From the NCBI GenBank assembly GCA_954871525.1, contig OX940868.1, positions 15,724,556-15,788,555 on the forward strand: a stretch of DNA of 64,000 nucleotides. Reading direction: 5' to 3'. The translations under genes and the position numbers were made by a program. Each line of letters opens with the position of its first letter. The stretch's first letter is position 1. Source of the DNA: Parietaria judaica. Its lineage: Eukaryota; Streptophyta; Magnoliopsida; Rosales; Urticaceae. Of the stretch, positions 35,902 to 46,435 are shown piece after piece. The notes under the pieces are model-generated. The model was given only the letters and a program-made list of their open reading frames with translations, was not told where the DNA came from and searched no databases.

Positions 35902-36339
35902 TCTATATATATATAAAAGGGAAATCTCACCTACATGACATGGCATGCTACAAATCAAGCAATCCTCTACCTCTATTTTCTCAAATTTTAGATTTTTTAA
36001 ATAATACTTAATGACAAATAATAAATGATCTCACATCAACTCCACCATTTACTTCTCGCATTAAAATATCAAGTATGCAAATCAAAGACTTCTTAATTTA
36101 TTTTCTTTATTGTCTATTACTTTTTCTTTTTCTTTTTCTTTTTATATGTGTAACTGCACTTTTAAATTCATGAAAAATGGTTCATTCTTTTAAAACTTCC
36201 TAATGTTTACACGATATAACAATAATACACATTTAGTTCTACAATTAAATGCATTGACATATTTATTTACACGTTAAAGTTGAATATTATGATAATACTA
36301 TGCATGGATATTGAATGGACAATATTTAAATGTGAAAAC

Positions 36340-36375
<36 letters not shown>

Positions 36376-37080
36376 CAAATGCTAATTTTTGAGAATTTTG
36401 AATTAAAAAAAATCATACAAATAATTTTATGATGTATTTGAAAATTTATGATGAACACTAATAATACCAATAATATATATGATGCATTTGTATGTGGATT
36501 TTGAATTAAAAAAAAAAAAACTCATACTATTAAAAGGAGAGTTTATTAATATTCAAGGAAGAGATCATTCCAGTTTTTTCACATATTCATATTTTCTTAA
36601 ATAACAATATACTTGCATGGCTATTGGCTTGCACTAACGGAGAGAAAACGAGTATGTATTAATTATCTATATTAACATATATGCTATACCGAATATATTT
36701 GCAGCTGATGCACTAAAACATGTACATTTATTTTACATGTGAATTTATTTTGCTATCATGTTTGAGGTTTGAAGTTGAATGACACCAAAAAAAAAACATA
36801 AAAGAATAAGAAAAGGCAGTGCTTGATTATATCAAAAGACCAATGGATGGTAAAATCATGTAACGTTTTTTACTATTTATCATTATTTATATCCTCATCA
36901 AATGTATTGCCGTTTTTTATGATTTCATTTGTATCTTTGTGATGTCTATATATATGAAGGATTTGTAAGACACAAACTATGCGATGAAATCATTTTTACT
37001 ATACGTTTTATGCTCTCTCATATGTCCTCTATAGTTCTTATGTTCTTAAAAGTTTTTTATTCATTTCTATATTCTTATAG
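35902..37080 (+). mobile_element. Helitron-type 5-prime end and AT-rich interior
   Basis: TCTATATATATATAAAAG starts at 35902 after an A, the usual start of plant Helitrons, and closely resembles the start at 37878. No matching hairpin-CTRR 3-prime end was found before 37878, so this may be a truncated Helitron, an alternative start of the element ending at 44264, or the outer member of a head-to-tail pair. It contains a (TA)n run at about 36344-36372. Confidence 0.5.
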
Positions 37081-37466
37081 CTGGAACAATGCATAGACTC
37101 AAGTCCAAGGAAAGTAAAATTGGAGAGGAATATCAACGTCCAAGCGAATCCGGGGCATATTCTATCTTGGTATGTTTTTTAGTTCTACAATTAATTTTGT
37201 CACTCAACTTAAGGCTCTTCTTTTCCGAGATAATTTTGTAAGATGCTTTAAATTTTACCAAATCGCATTTGATTTCCATTCATTGTTCTGCTATTATTAA
37301 TTTATAGTAATTCACGACCTTTCTGTTTTGGTCATTTTTCAGTGATGTGAGCTACTTGGCGCATGTGCGCGGTCGCCGGTCGGCACAAGCTGTCGGTGTC
37401 TCTCCACGTGCACAGGATGACATTGACGCCTACCTCAATGCGTCCTTCGACTTGCTGTCCACATAA
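37081..37466 (+). pseudogene. Two-exon fragment of an unidentified gene
   Basis: Exon a 37081-37169 follows TTCTTATAG and ends TTG before GTATGT. Exon b 37343-37466 follows TTTTTCAG and ends in TAA. Together they read 70 codons without a stop, in phase: LEQCIDSSPRKVKLERNINV... then ...GVSPRAQDDIDAYLNASF... to the stop. Base composition in exon b is clearly richer in GC than the surroundings. I do not recognise the family. There is no upstream exon or start within reach, so it looks like the 3-prime end of a gene, possibly captured by a Helitron. Confidence 0.45.
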
Positions 37467-37877
37467 TGGGGCTTGAATCTGCAATCAATAATATTCATGA
37501 ACGCTTATACACAGTTGTTTCTTACATGTTATGAAATACATCAGTTATATTAATCAATTTTATGCAAGTTTTGATGATATTAACCTAATCCAACAATGAA
37601 AAGTGTACGCTTACGTGTTATGTTTAAGTGTGTATATATATTTATATTTAAATATATATATATATTTGTGTGTATTACTTTCTCAGTCAGAGTAATATTA
37701 TTAAATAAACTATACTAAACTATTAATCGTTCACTCTCAAGTATACGTTCATGTAAGTTTATCAAGTAATATTAAGAAGAAAAAGAAGAAGTAAATGCAA
37801 TACATTAATTCAAGTTCAACAAGTAATAAATGAAAAAAAAAAAACATTACAGTGACTTTATAATGATAAAATGCCAA
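37467..37877. other. AT-rich spacer before the Helitron
   Basis: No gene seen; contains short TA runs. Ends with the A that forms half of the Helitron AT target. Confidence 0.4.
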
Positions 37878-38522
37878 TCTATATTTATATATATATATAA
37901 AAGCATGATCATCTTATACTTCTAAGCAACTCCTCTATAAAGAGACCTTCAAATACAATTTTCTTAGAATTTAGAATTAAACAAATAAAATAATGACATG
38001 GTACTCATTACTCATTACTTGCTTAAGCTTTGCTTGCTCTCCACATGAATTTATACGTTAACTATTATTTTACCACACATAAATGTCAGATACACGACTT
38101 TTCATTTATCTGAAAGAAGCTAAACGTTCACTCATACTTCATTCATCAGTTACTTCATTCATTCATCGCTCGATCTCCTTTTTCATCGTCATTTTACCCG
38201 CTGACCATCTCTCTTCCCTCGATCTTTCCCCAAACTGCGGTAACACAGAACAACCGGAGGCCTCTATGCTCCGACAACAACCAAGCAAGCTGCGTCGTGC
38301 GAAGCCCTAACACGCCAATCTGTTTCACGTCGCTTCGATGGTGACATTATTTTTCACTGAATTCCTGTATATTTTATGGTGTTGTGGCCATTGTTGGTAT
38401 TCTCCATTTCAGATTTGTGTTCCCTTTCTTCGTTTGTTGGTTGTATTAATTTGCCTATATGATTACAATTCATGTGCATGTTGATTACAATTCATGTGCA
38501 GGTTTAGAGACGAGATTATTCT

Positions 38523-39242
38523 TGTAGAGGGCGATTCGTACCGCCTTACAGTCACAAAAATACACAATGCAAACACACGAATAACACGAATAAAGGGATA
38601 TCTTTGATTGATTATGATTACAAAGGGGATCGGTTTCTTCCGTTTCTAGCTTGGAACCTCGAAGAAGAATACGACTAAGCTAAGATTCAAAGTATCAAAT
38701 ACGTTACACAAAGGCTCTCTAAGCACTATGCGATGACACTGTTTTCTCCCTTTCCTCCCGATATCGACCAACCCCTCTAATGGGAGTACCCTTCTCCATT
38801 TATAGTGGAGATCGGACCATCACTTGGCTCGAATCCCATGGCTGATCCTCTGATGGTCCCCCCCTCCAATATTCTGTGTCCCCCTCTCTGACATTCCCCG
38901 CAGCTGCCAAAGGAGCTCGTTTCCACCAACGTTGTCCCCCTGCCACCTCCTGAGCGCACTACCCAGCAGTGGTCCCCCCCGGGCCGTACTTCCTTGTCGC
39001 ATCCGAGGAGAAAACCTAGACCTTAATGGGCTTGGGTCTCCTCCTCGGTCATCGCCTCTCTTGATGGGCCGAAGGCCCGTCGCAACCTAGCCAGCCTCGA
39101 TGAGCTCGGGCTGCCTCCTCTAAGGCCACTCTCCTGATGGGCCAAGGGCCCATCGCCACCTCGCCCTCTCAACCATCGTCGTTCCACTGGAAAACGACAA
39201 GTGTAAAGTTGAGGGTGGATTTGACCAAATCCGACCTTAACA
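38523..39242 (-). repeat. LTR (downstream copy in element orientation)
   Basis: 720 bp, TGTAGAGGGCG...GACCTTAACA on the plus strand; near identical to 41210-41930. Confidence 0.93.
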
Positions 39243-39331
39243 GTTAGTCCCCCATTTTGCCAAGTGTGAGCACTTGGGAAAATGCAGAAAGAAGAAGCTC
39301 CACGCGACGGTCCTCATCGAGCGACAAGATA

Positions 39332-39356
39332 CCCCCCCCCCCCCCCCCCCCCCCCC
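39332..39356. repeat. Poly(C) run
   Basis: About 25 C residues in a row inside the LTR element, just downstream of GACAAGATA. Likely length-variable and prone to sequencing error, which affects any frame drawn across it. Confidence 0.9.
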
Positions 39357-39803
39357 GCGATGAGAAAATCTACAGATGACTTGCCGCGCGACGGCTGTCA
39401 TCGGGCGATAGGACCAAACCGTCGAGGGCCTCCGCTGGACGACAGTACCCTCGCGATGAGGAACCGACTTCCCATGCTGACGTGTCGAGGTCCGATCACC
39501 GTGCATGCAGCGACGCCTCGAATCCCACCCGCATTTAATGCGGTGTTCCCCAGGCACTCGAGTACCTGCTTTATGGGATTCCCAACGGCTCTTTCATCCT
39601 GGCCGTCGACAGACTCCCCACGCTCCCATTCTGATCCGTCCGATCGAATCGCGCCCCTTCGCCTTCTTCTGACCTCTCTCTTACACACGAAATTCCTTCT
39701 TCCTCTCTCATTTCCTCTCAAACACGCATTCGCACTTTCCCTTTCTCTCTCAACACTCCTTTCTTCGCACCGTCCGTCTCTCTCTCTCAGCCTTCCTCCG
39801 ACC

Positions 39804-41294
39804 ATGCCTATGTCCGGCAAGATCTTTCAGACCAGGTCCCCTCTGTCCATCGTGACGGAGACGAACCAGGAACACTTCGTCAAGAACTACATCGACAGCG
39901 AGAAATACCTCCTCCGGCTCCCGTATCCTGGTGAGCGCGCCGACGAGCCCCAAGACGACTGCATAGCGATCTACGAGCACTTCTTTACCAACGTCGGCCT
40001 TCACCTCCCAGTGCCGAACCTGATCGTGGCCTTCTTAGTGGCCTTCAAGGTGCCGATAACTCAGGTGAGCCCCAACTCTATCCGGCTCCTCTTGTGCACC
40101 CTCGTGCTGGGCTTGGAACAGGGGGTCGAGGTCACTCTGGAGGACCTCATGACTCTATATTTCTTCTCGAAGAACCCCAAGAACATCGGGCGCCTTTCGC
40201 TGTCTAATCGCAGCCAGCCCCACATCCTTCTGAACCCCCCCAACAAGGAGGCGATGTGGGAGAATCGCTACTTCTTCACGCGTGTGAGCGCGTCGACGTT
40301 CGGACCCAACCACACGGAGCTACCCCGCGCCTGGATCGTCGACAAGGATCTACCCAAGTTCTCACCGTCGACCGACAAGGACGTCGTGGCTCGCTTCACG
40401 AGCGTACGCAACGCGCTTCTCGCTAGCGATCGCCGCGACTGGTTTCTTGATTTCAATGCGGCCCGAATCGTGAACTCGGGCATTTACCGCCTCTGCAACA
40501 TCATGGGCCCGCCTCCTCGCTCGATGTTCCCGCCCGGATTTCGGGCCGATGAGAACGGGAAGGGCTCGTCGGCTCCTCAGCGGAAGAAGACGCCCAAGGC
40601 TCCCGCGAAGAGCCGCAAAAGGAAATCTCGTTTCGACGAGACCGGCGAGGACTCTTCTCGTCAGAAGAGCAATACCGCCCCGACGCCGGTGCCGCCCCCG
40701 CGAGACCGATCCAAGGATGGTTACATGGGGTTAATCCCCCGAGAAGGGAGGGACCGCGTGCTCTCGCACAACGACCCTCCGCTCCACGACGCCTCCTCAG
40801 AGCGTCGTTCCAAGCACGCGGGCCGAACGGGCCGAACGTCCCCTGTGAGTCGTCTTCGATCGAGGCCTCGCCCGGGGCGGAGGCATCGGCGGCGCACGAG
40901 GCGACCAGCAGCGAGCGCTCGCTCCTGGCGATACCTCCTCACCCTTGGAAGAAAACTCCTGGCGAGCCTTCGAAAGTGGTCGCCTCCTCGCCGGACGCCC
41001 TTCTGCCGATGTTCCCGCAAGGCATGGCGAAGGCCTCGGCCGTCATTTGCTACCCAAGCTTCCCTGATCTGCCTTCTCTGGCTTCTTCCTCGAAGGAATG
41101 GGAGAAATATGCGGCTGATGCGCTCCACGAACTGTCGATGTCTCATCAACAGTTCCGTCCTTCCGCTAGCTCATTGGCCGACTCTTCTCGCTATCGCAAG
41201 GCGCCAAACTGTAGAGGGCGATTCGTACCGCCTTACAGTCACAAAAATACACAATGCAAACACACGAATAACACGAATGAAGGGGTATCTTTGA
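39804..41294 (+). CDS. Antisense ORF with 'putative gypsy-type transposon' (Transposase_28-like) domain, frameshifted
   Basis: The frame is open from 39282, but the recognisable protein begins at ATG 39804 (MPMSGKIFQTR). Residues ~55-150 (DDCIAIYEHFF, NLIVAFLVAFKVPITQ, PNSIRLLLCTLVL) match the plant Transposase_28/gypsy-type transposon domain as I know it. A basic Lys/Arg segment (QRKKTPKAPAKSRKRKSR) may be a nuclear signal. After about codon 330 the sense moves to another frame: near 40840 the third frame reads NVPCESSSIEASPGAEAS and continues to 41365, ending in the LTR. So there is a frameshift somewhere between about 40740 and 40850. It is antisense to its host element, as are extra ORFs known in Tat-lineage retrotransposons. 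Function unknown. Confidence 0.7.
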   Translation: MPMSGKIFQTRSPLSIVTETNQEHFVKNYIDSEKYLLRLPYPGERADEPQDDCIAIYEHFFTNVGLHLPVPNLIVAFLVAFKVPITQVSPNSIRLLLCTLVLGLEQGVEVTLEDLMTLYFFSKNPKNIGRLSLSNRSQPHILLNPPNKEAMWENRYFFTRVSASTFGPNHTELPRAWIVDKDLPKFSPSTDKDVVARFTSVRNALLASDRRDWFLDFNAARIVNSGIYRLCNIMGPPPRSMFPPGFRADENGKGSSAPQRKKTPKAPAKSRKRKSRFDETGEDSSRQKSNTAPTPVPPPRDRSKDGYMGLIPREGRDRVLSHNDPPLHDASSERRSKHAGRTGRTSPVSRLRSRPRPGRRHRRRTRRPAASARSWRYLLTLGRKLLASLRKWSPPRRTPFCRCSRKAWRRPRPSFATQASLICLLWLLPRRNGRNMRLMRSTNCRCLINSSVLPLAHWPTLLAIARRQTVEGDSYRLTVTKIHNANTRITRMKGYL

Positions 41295-41930
41295 TTGATT
41301 ATGATTACAAAGGGGATCGGTTTCTTCCGTTTCTAGCTTGGAACCTCGAAGAAGAATACGACTAAGCTACGATTCAAAGTATCAAATACGTTACACAAAG
41401 GCTCTCTAAGCACTATGCGATGACACTGTTTTCTCCCTTTCCTCCCGATATCGACCAACCCCTCTAATGGGAGTACCCTTCTCCATTTATAGTGGAGCTC
41501 GGACCATCACTTGGCTCGAATCCCATGGCTGATCCTCTGATGGTCCCCCCCTCCAATATTCTGTGGTCCCCCTCTCTGACATTCCCCGCAGCTGCCAAAG
41601 GAGCTCGTTTCCACCAACGTTGTCCCCCTGCCACCTCCTGAGCGCACTACCCAGCAGTGGTCCCCCCCGGGCCGTACTTCCTTGTCGCATCGGAGGAGAA
41701 AACCTAGACCTTAATGGGCTTGGGTCTCCTCCTCGGTCATCGCCTCTCTTGATGGGCCGAAGGCCCGTCGCAACCTAGCCAGCCTCGATGAGCTCGGGCT
41801 GCCTCCTCCAAGGCCACTCTCCTGATGGGCCAAGGGCCCATCGCCACCTCGCCCTCTCAACCATCGTCGTTCCACTGGAAAACGACAAGTGTAAAGTTGA
41901 GGGTGGATTTGACCAAATCCGACCTTAACA
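41210..41930 (-). repeat. LTR (upstream copy in element orientation)
   Basis: 721 bp. On the minus strand it starts TGTTAAGGTC, has CTATAAATGG as TATA box, and ends CCCTCTACA next to the primer-binding-like site. Confidence 0.93.
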
Positions 41931-44264
41931 ATTCTAACCTTCTTACACCTGATCAACGATCTCCGTCTATGAATGTAGTTTCAAGGTAGTTGGTTTCGAT
42001 GCATTTGACATTTGAGAATTGAGGATCTCGCTTTTGTCGCTCCTTCAATTCAGGTAATATTTTTCAATTCAACTGCTATTTTAGTTTTTGTTTTAGTTCA
42101 TATCGCTTTGGTATTTGTGGGTGTTGCTGTAATATTTTGGAGCTGAATTTATGAACGAGATATCAAAATTATTATGATTTCATTGATCTAATTATCTTAT
42201 GTTGATGAAGATCCAGCCCGATGAATTGCTAAGAGGTATTTTCGTAGCATTTCAGTTTTTAACTCAAAGATGAGATTGTCATTATTTTTACTACGTGGGT
42301 GCAGATCTTAGGTTGTGTAACGGGAGGACGATTCCTAAAGGGATTTTAGTAACGAGAAGCCAAAGCCTCACTTCTCAAATCGACTGATTTCTCGGTGAGC
42401 TTGATTTGATTTATTAGCATTTTTCCCTTTTTTATTTTTATTTTTTCAGAGATATTTCTTCAACCAAGCTTATGTTCATCCCTTTTGCCGGTAGTTTATT
42501 ATTTCTCGGCTTTAGTAGCGAATAGTAAGTTTTACATCGTAGATTTTGTTTTGAACATTGTTTAGCTTCTATTTTAGTCTTGAGATTCTTTTTTCATCGT
42601 TTCAATTTCCAGCAAGATATGAGTTTTTTAAATCCTTTGAAGGAACCCCTTGCCATTCTCTGTTTGTCTTTGTGCGCGAACCGCCATACTATAATAGCTA
42701 TTTCTCATGATATTTTTTTTCTTGGCAGTCGCTTCTCACCCGTCATTTCTTCAAAGAGATTATTTTTCTTGCATTTTGGTTTTGTTCCTTGGGTTTTTTC
42801 AGCTTTACTTGTGTTTTGTAAAACATATTTTTATTTTATTTTCGGTAGTGTTGTGTTTTTCTTAACTTAGGAGATAATGGCAATGCCGACTCCGACCTCC
42901 GTTTGTTACACGTCTCGGGTGAGTTCTCTTATCTAATCTCATCTACTGTTTATCCTCTGTGTTGCTTGAGGATAAATCTTAGATTTTGGGTTAAACTTAA
43001 TACTAATTCAGTTTAGAAATTAAATTGAAATTCATTTATCAAAAAGACTTTTTGTTACTTCTCGGGTGGGAACTAGAAAGAGAATTACGAAGATAAAAAA
43101 ATTTGAGAAATAACCAATAAATAGTGTAATAGGGTAAGTTATTTCTTATCGAAGAAAATGTCAAGATCGTATCGAGAAATCCTCATCAACAACTAAAACT
43201 AATTGGATTACATTTCAGGTTTTTTTGGCACGACAATTACATCTCTATTTCCTTCTTTTTTTCTTAATTTCTTTGTAAGTTCACTTCTTAGTGATCTCAT
43301 ATGATACATAATTCTTTTAAATCCCTAAGGGTCAGTTTGAGATAGATTATATAAGGAGGGCTAATTTTAGGTTTTAGCAATATGACACGACTACATATAA
43401 ACATTTAGTTAACACTTTCCTTCTCATATATATTATAAAATTTACTTTGAATGGCATGGATTGAACCATGTAATATATAAATGTTATTAAGAGTTTTGGT
43501 CAAGTTTCTTTTATTTTATATGACCTAATTTGGTTAGTTAGGATTTTTTGGACTAATATATCTAATTTTACCGAGGTGATGTCTAGGGAATCAAGGCTGA
43601 ACGATTCTACACCAACCTCATCTAGGAATATTTTTTCTTCCTGCATGCTATTCATTTCGATATTTTTCTGTTTTAATATTAGTTTTCTGATGGAAAGGAA
43701 GTTAATATATGCTTTCCCAAAGCTTTTATTTGTCAATGTTAATTTAAGTTAACTCATGGCAGGTTGAGTTCGACTTGGGTAAAAAAATCAGCTTAATGTA
43801 TCATAGTATCTTGGTTTACAAATTATCTTTGATAAAACTTGGTTGCTTATGTAACTGACTCAATAATGCGTTAGGGTGATCTTTAGTGTAAGGATTCACA
43901 TTAATCTTTGTTAATTTTGTTGGCGACCTACTTTTCGTTAAAGCTGTTATCGAATTTGGGAATTTGGGAAGACTAATAGCACTTATTTTTAAAAATACTA
44001 CAATATATAAATATTTGACGATAACACCTGATAAATGAATAACATCGAGTTTACTTTGGATGTAGTTGTTTTGATTACATCTATACTTTCTCGAGAGTGT
44101 TCGTAACACAGCTAATAAAGTTTTGATCATAACCAAATCAATAGAGTTTTGTTTGTAACACAATTAAAGCCTTTTATTTTAAAAATAGAAGAGCGACATA
44201 AAAAAAAAATTATACTTATGGATTTTTTTTCGCCACCGCGCGAAGCGCGGTGCCAGTCCACTAG

Positions 44265-44597
44265 TTAGTAGTAAAAAGAAAAACCTGGATTCTTGTTGCT
44301 TGCACAATGTCAGAAGGTGTGATGAATTTTTTTGTAGTAGCTGCAAACAACTTAACGGTGATAAAAGGGTGAAACGAGGGATGGAAAAGTCGAAGTGAGC
44401 TTATGAAAAAAGGGTTTTTAATTACTTATTCTTGATAGGGGCGGGGCTTAGAAGCACTACTGGTTGGCGACGCCTCCAGCTTGGGCTCTGCTCAATAAAT
44501 TATGAACGGGTTCGATATACTAGTTATCAAGTTATTTTGAAATAATTAACCAACCTAGCTAACTATTCAAGAACTTTTAATACAATATGTCAAATGG
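44265..44597. other. Spacer between the Helitron and a hAT element
   Basis: About 330 bp with no gene or recognisable structure. Confidence 0.4.
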
Positions 44598-45217
44598 GCA
44601 CATGGTCGTGACTTAATCGGCAAAAGTCGCCAAATTGTGCATCGATGCGTCGGGGAAGGAGATCGCGATTGCTTGCGGCACATCGCGATTTCAAAGGGTG
44701 TTCAAATGCTTTGTTTGCGGCAAAAGTTCTAATATATTTTCAATGTTTAATTTTATTAGTTTTTACCTGAATTTAATTATTTAAATTATTATTTATAATT
44801 TATTAATTTAAAATTAATAAATATGATAAAACAAATAAATAAATATGATAAACAAAATAAAAACCGGTATTTTTTATTAAGATAATGTGTGAAATTTACT
44901 TAAGTAAGTAAAAAAAAAGTTAGAAAAAGATCATTTGTATGTGTGAAAATAATTATAAAGTTCTTTTAGACGGAACAAATTTCAGGTGAAAAACGTGTTA
45001 ATATTGCCACAAAAAAACACACCACACGGATTGATGACGTGGCGTGATCCTGGCCGTCGGATAGAGTGTGAGGATCAGCGTGGGTAGGCATCGCGATGGG
45101 TGCAGCAAATCGCGACGATTCGCGATTTTTGCCGCAAAATTCGCGATGGGTCGCGACTCCCAGAAACACGTCGCGATGCGTCGAATCGGGAGTGGCGATT
45201 TCACATGTGCAACTCTA
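44598..45217. mobile_element. Non-autonomous hAT element with eroded left end
   Basis: 620 bp. The right end, inverted, reads TAGAGTTGCACATGTG and is followed by CAAATGGC. The left end reads CAAATGG then GCACATGGTCGTGAC. That is what remains if the last TSD base and the seven terminal bases TAGAGTT are lost, since GCACATG matches the inverted right end from its eighth base on. Both ends carry many TCGCGAT words, as does the hAT element at 61537-63520, so they are probably one family. Confidence 0.62.
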
Positions 45218-46435
45218 CAAATGGCAACAATAACTAGACACAACATCGGAATAAATAATTTAAAAAAATGAATCGAATAGTCTCGAACAAACAAAAAATT
45301 GAACATATTTCATTCCAAGTAGCTTGGTCCGGTAATATCACGTCATACCGGACCAAGCTTAATAATGCATGTTCTCTTAATACTCAAATATTTTTAAACT
45401 CTTGCATTACGAATTACCAATATATCTACTTATCTAGTGCGAGATTGGTTTGAACATTATAAAGATATGGAAATATGGTAAGATTTTGCTTTGGCCTGGT
45501 TGACTTTTTGTGCAAGGAAGACATACGTCTAACAAGACAATGTGCCAACAAAGTTGGTATTATCTTCAGTACATGAAAGTATGGTGAATATGATTTGTTG
45601 ACCAACACAATGAATGAATCCAACAAAGCCTGAGCTCAGAAAACAATGGATGGACCTAAATGTATTCCATTATTTTATGCTCAATGAGGACAAAATAAGC
45701 AGATGGGCATAAATATAGCTACTTTATATTACATTATTGCTTGAATAAGTGGTACATTTAAACAAATTGCATGGCTCAAAATCTCCTTCTGATTCCAATT
45801 TAGTAATGGAACTTTTTTATTTTGGTCAGTTTGCTACTGAATTTAATTTTATAAAGTAGTACATTACTCTTTATTATGCGTTAAAAAAATAAAACTAAAT
45901 AATTATTTATGGCTAACACTTGACTTGCTTGAAGGAAATTTCATCACGTGTTGCATAAATTTTAACACTTAAAAGAGCAATGAGCTAAATTGAAAAATAT
46001 AGGGGTATTATTGCCAACAACTAAAATTTGGCAGGCAAATTGAAGGATCATTCAAAGTAAGCAGTATTTTGTTTTTCTCTTTCAGTCTCAAGCTAAGTGC
46101 ATAGCTAGAAGCAGAGTATCTACATGTGAAAATTATTAATTTTTTCCAATATTTATCTCTGTCATGTCAGATTATTCATAGTGCAAATTGTGATCTGACA
46201 ATCTTTTTCTTTTAAATGCCAAATTTTGGCAAGTACATGTACTTCCATTAAAAAAAAAGAAAAAAAAAGAAAGATGATAACTTAATCATCAAATTAAGGA
46301 TTATATTCCACAGGGAAAAAAAATGTAATTCCTAATGATGTTTGGTGATAAGGATCTTCTCTGTTGACTGTTGAGTATGAATTCAGGTTTTATTTATGTC
46401 CTATACTCTTTTGCTAAGCTTATTCACAAGTGAGG
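45218..46435. other. Intergenic DNA with a short palindrome
   Basis: No gene seen. Holds a perfect 14-bp hairpin at 45321-45359 and the 3-prime flank of the FORKED-like gene. Confidence 0.45.
45321..45359. other. Perfect 14-bp stem hairpin
   Basis: AGCTTGGTCCGGTA, an 11-base loop ATATCACGTCA, then TACCGGACCAAGCT. The GC-rich stem stands out in AT-rich DNA. There is no T-run behind it and no gene beside it; it might be a remnant of a transposon end. Confidence 0.8.

Larger units (their letters stand above)
38523..41930 (-). mobile_element. Short LTR retrotransposon (Tat-like, lacks gag-pol), TSD ATTCT
   Basis: Two LTRs of ~720 bp flank a ~1.97-kb interior; ATTCT lies outside both ends (38518-38522, 41931-41935). 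Orientation is minus. Next to the LTR at 41210, on the minus strand, is a primer-binding-like TGGCGCCTTGCG (41195-41206) after three spacer bases. Before the other LTR is a polypurine-type AAAATGGGGGACTAAC (39243-39258). The LTR TATA box (CTATAAATGG) also reads on the minus strand. There is no protease, reverse transcriptase or integrase. The only large frame (39804-41294) is on the opposite strand. LTR copies differ at only about eight positions by eye, so the insertion is recent. It lies within the Helitron. Confidence 0.88.
37878..44264 (+). mobile_element. Helitron, interrupted by an LTR retrotransposon
   Basis: Starts TCTATATTTATAT after A37877. Ends CCAGTCCACTAG before T44265, so it sits between A and T as Helitrons do. 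Eight bases before the terminal CTAG is a perfect GC hairpin, CACCGCGC-GAA-GCGCGGTG (44234-44252), the expected 3-prime terminator. Removing the 3.4-kb LTR element at 38523-41930 and one TSD copy leaves about 3.0 kb. No Rep/helicase frame is seen, so it is non-autonomous. The left part (38080-38340) looks like a pyrimidine-rich leader. The right part has a short ATGGCAATGCCGACTCCG start followed by a splice-like GTGAGT at about 42877-42924, possibly another captured piece. Confidence 0.75.

Noticed and set aside
39282..39803. N-terminal extension of the antisense ORF
   Set aside because: The frame runs through a poly(C) tract and CT-rich leader-like sequence; recognisable protein begins only at ATG 39804.
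38523..41930. Plus-strand orientation for the LTR element, following its ORF
   Set aside because: In plus orientation neither a TGG primer site after 39242 nor a purine tract before 41210 exists; both are found in minus orientation, as is the LTR TATA box.
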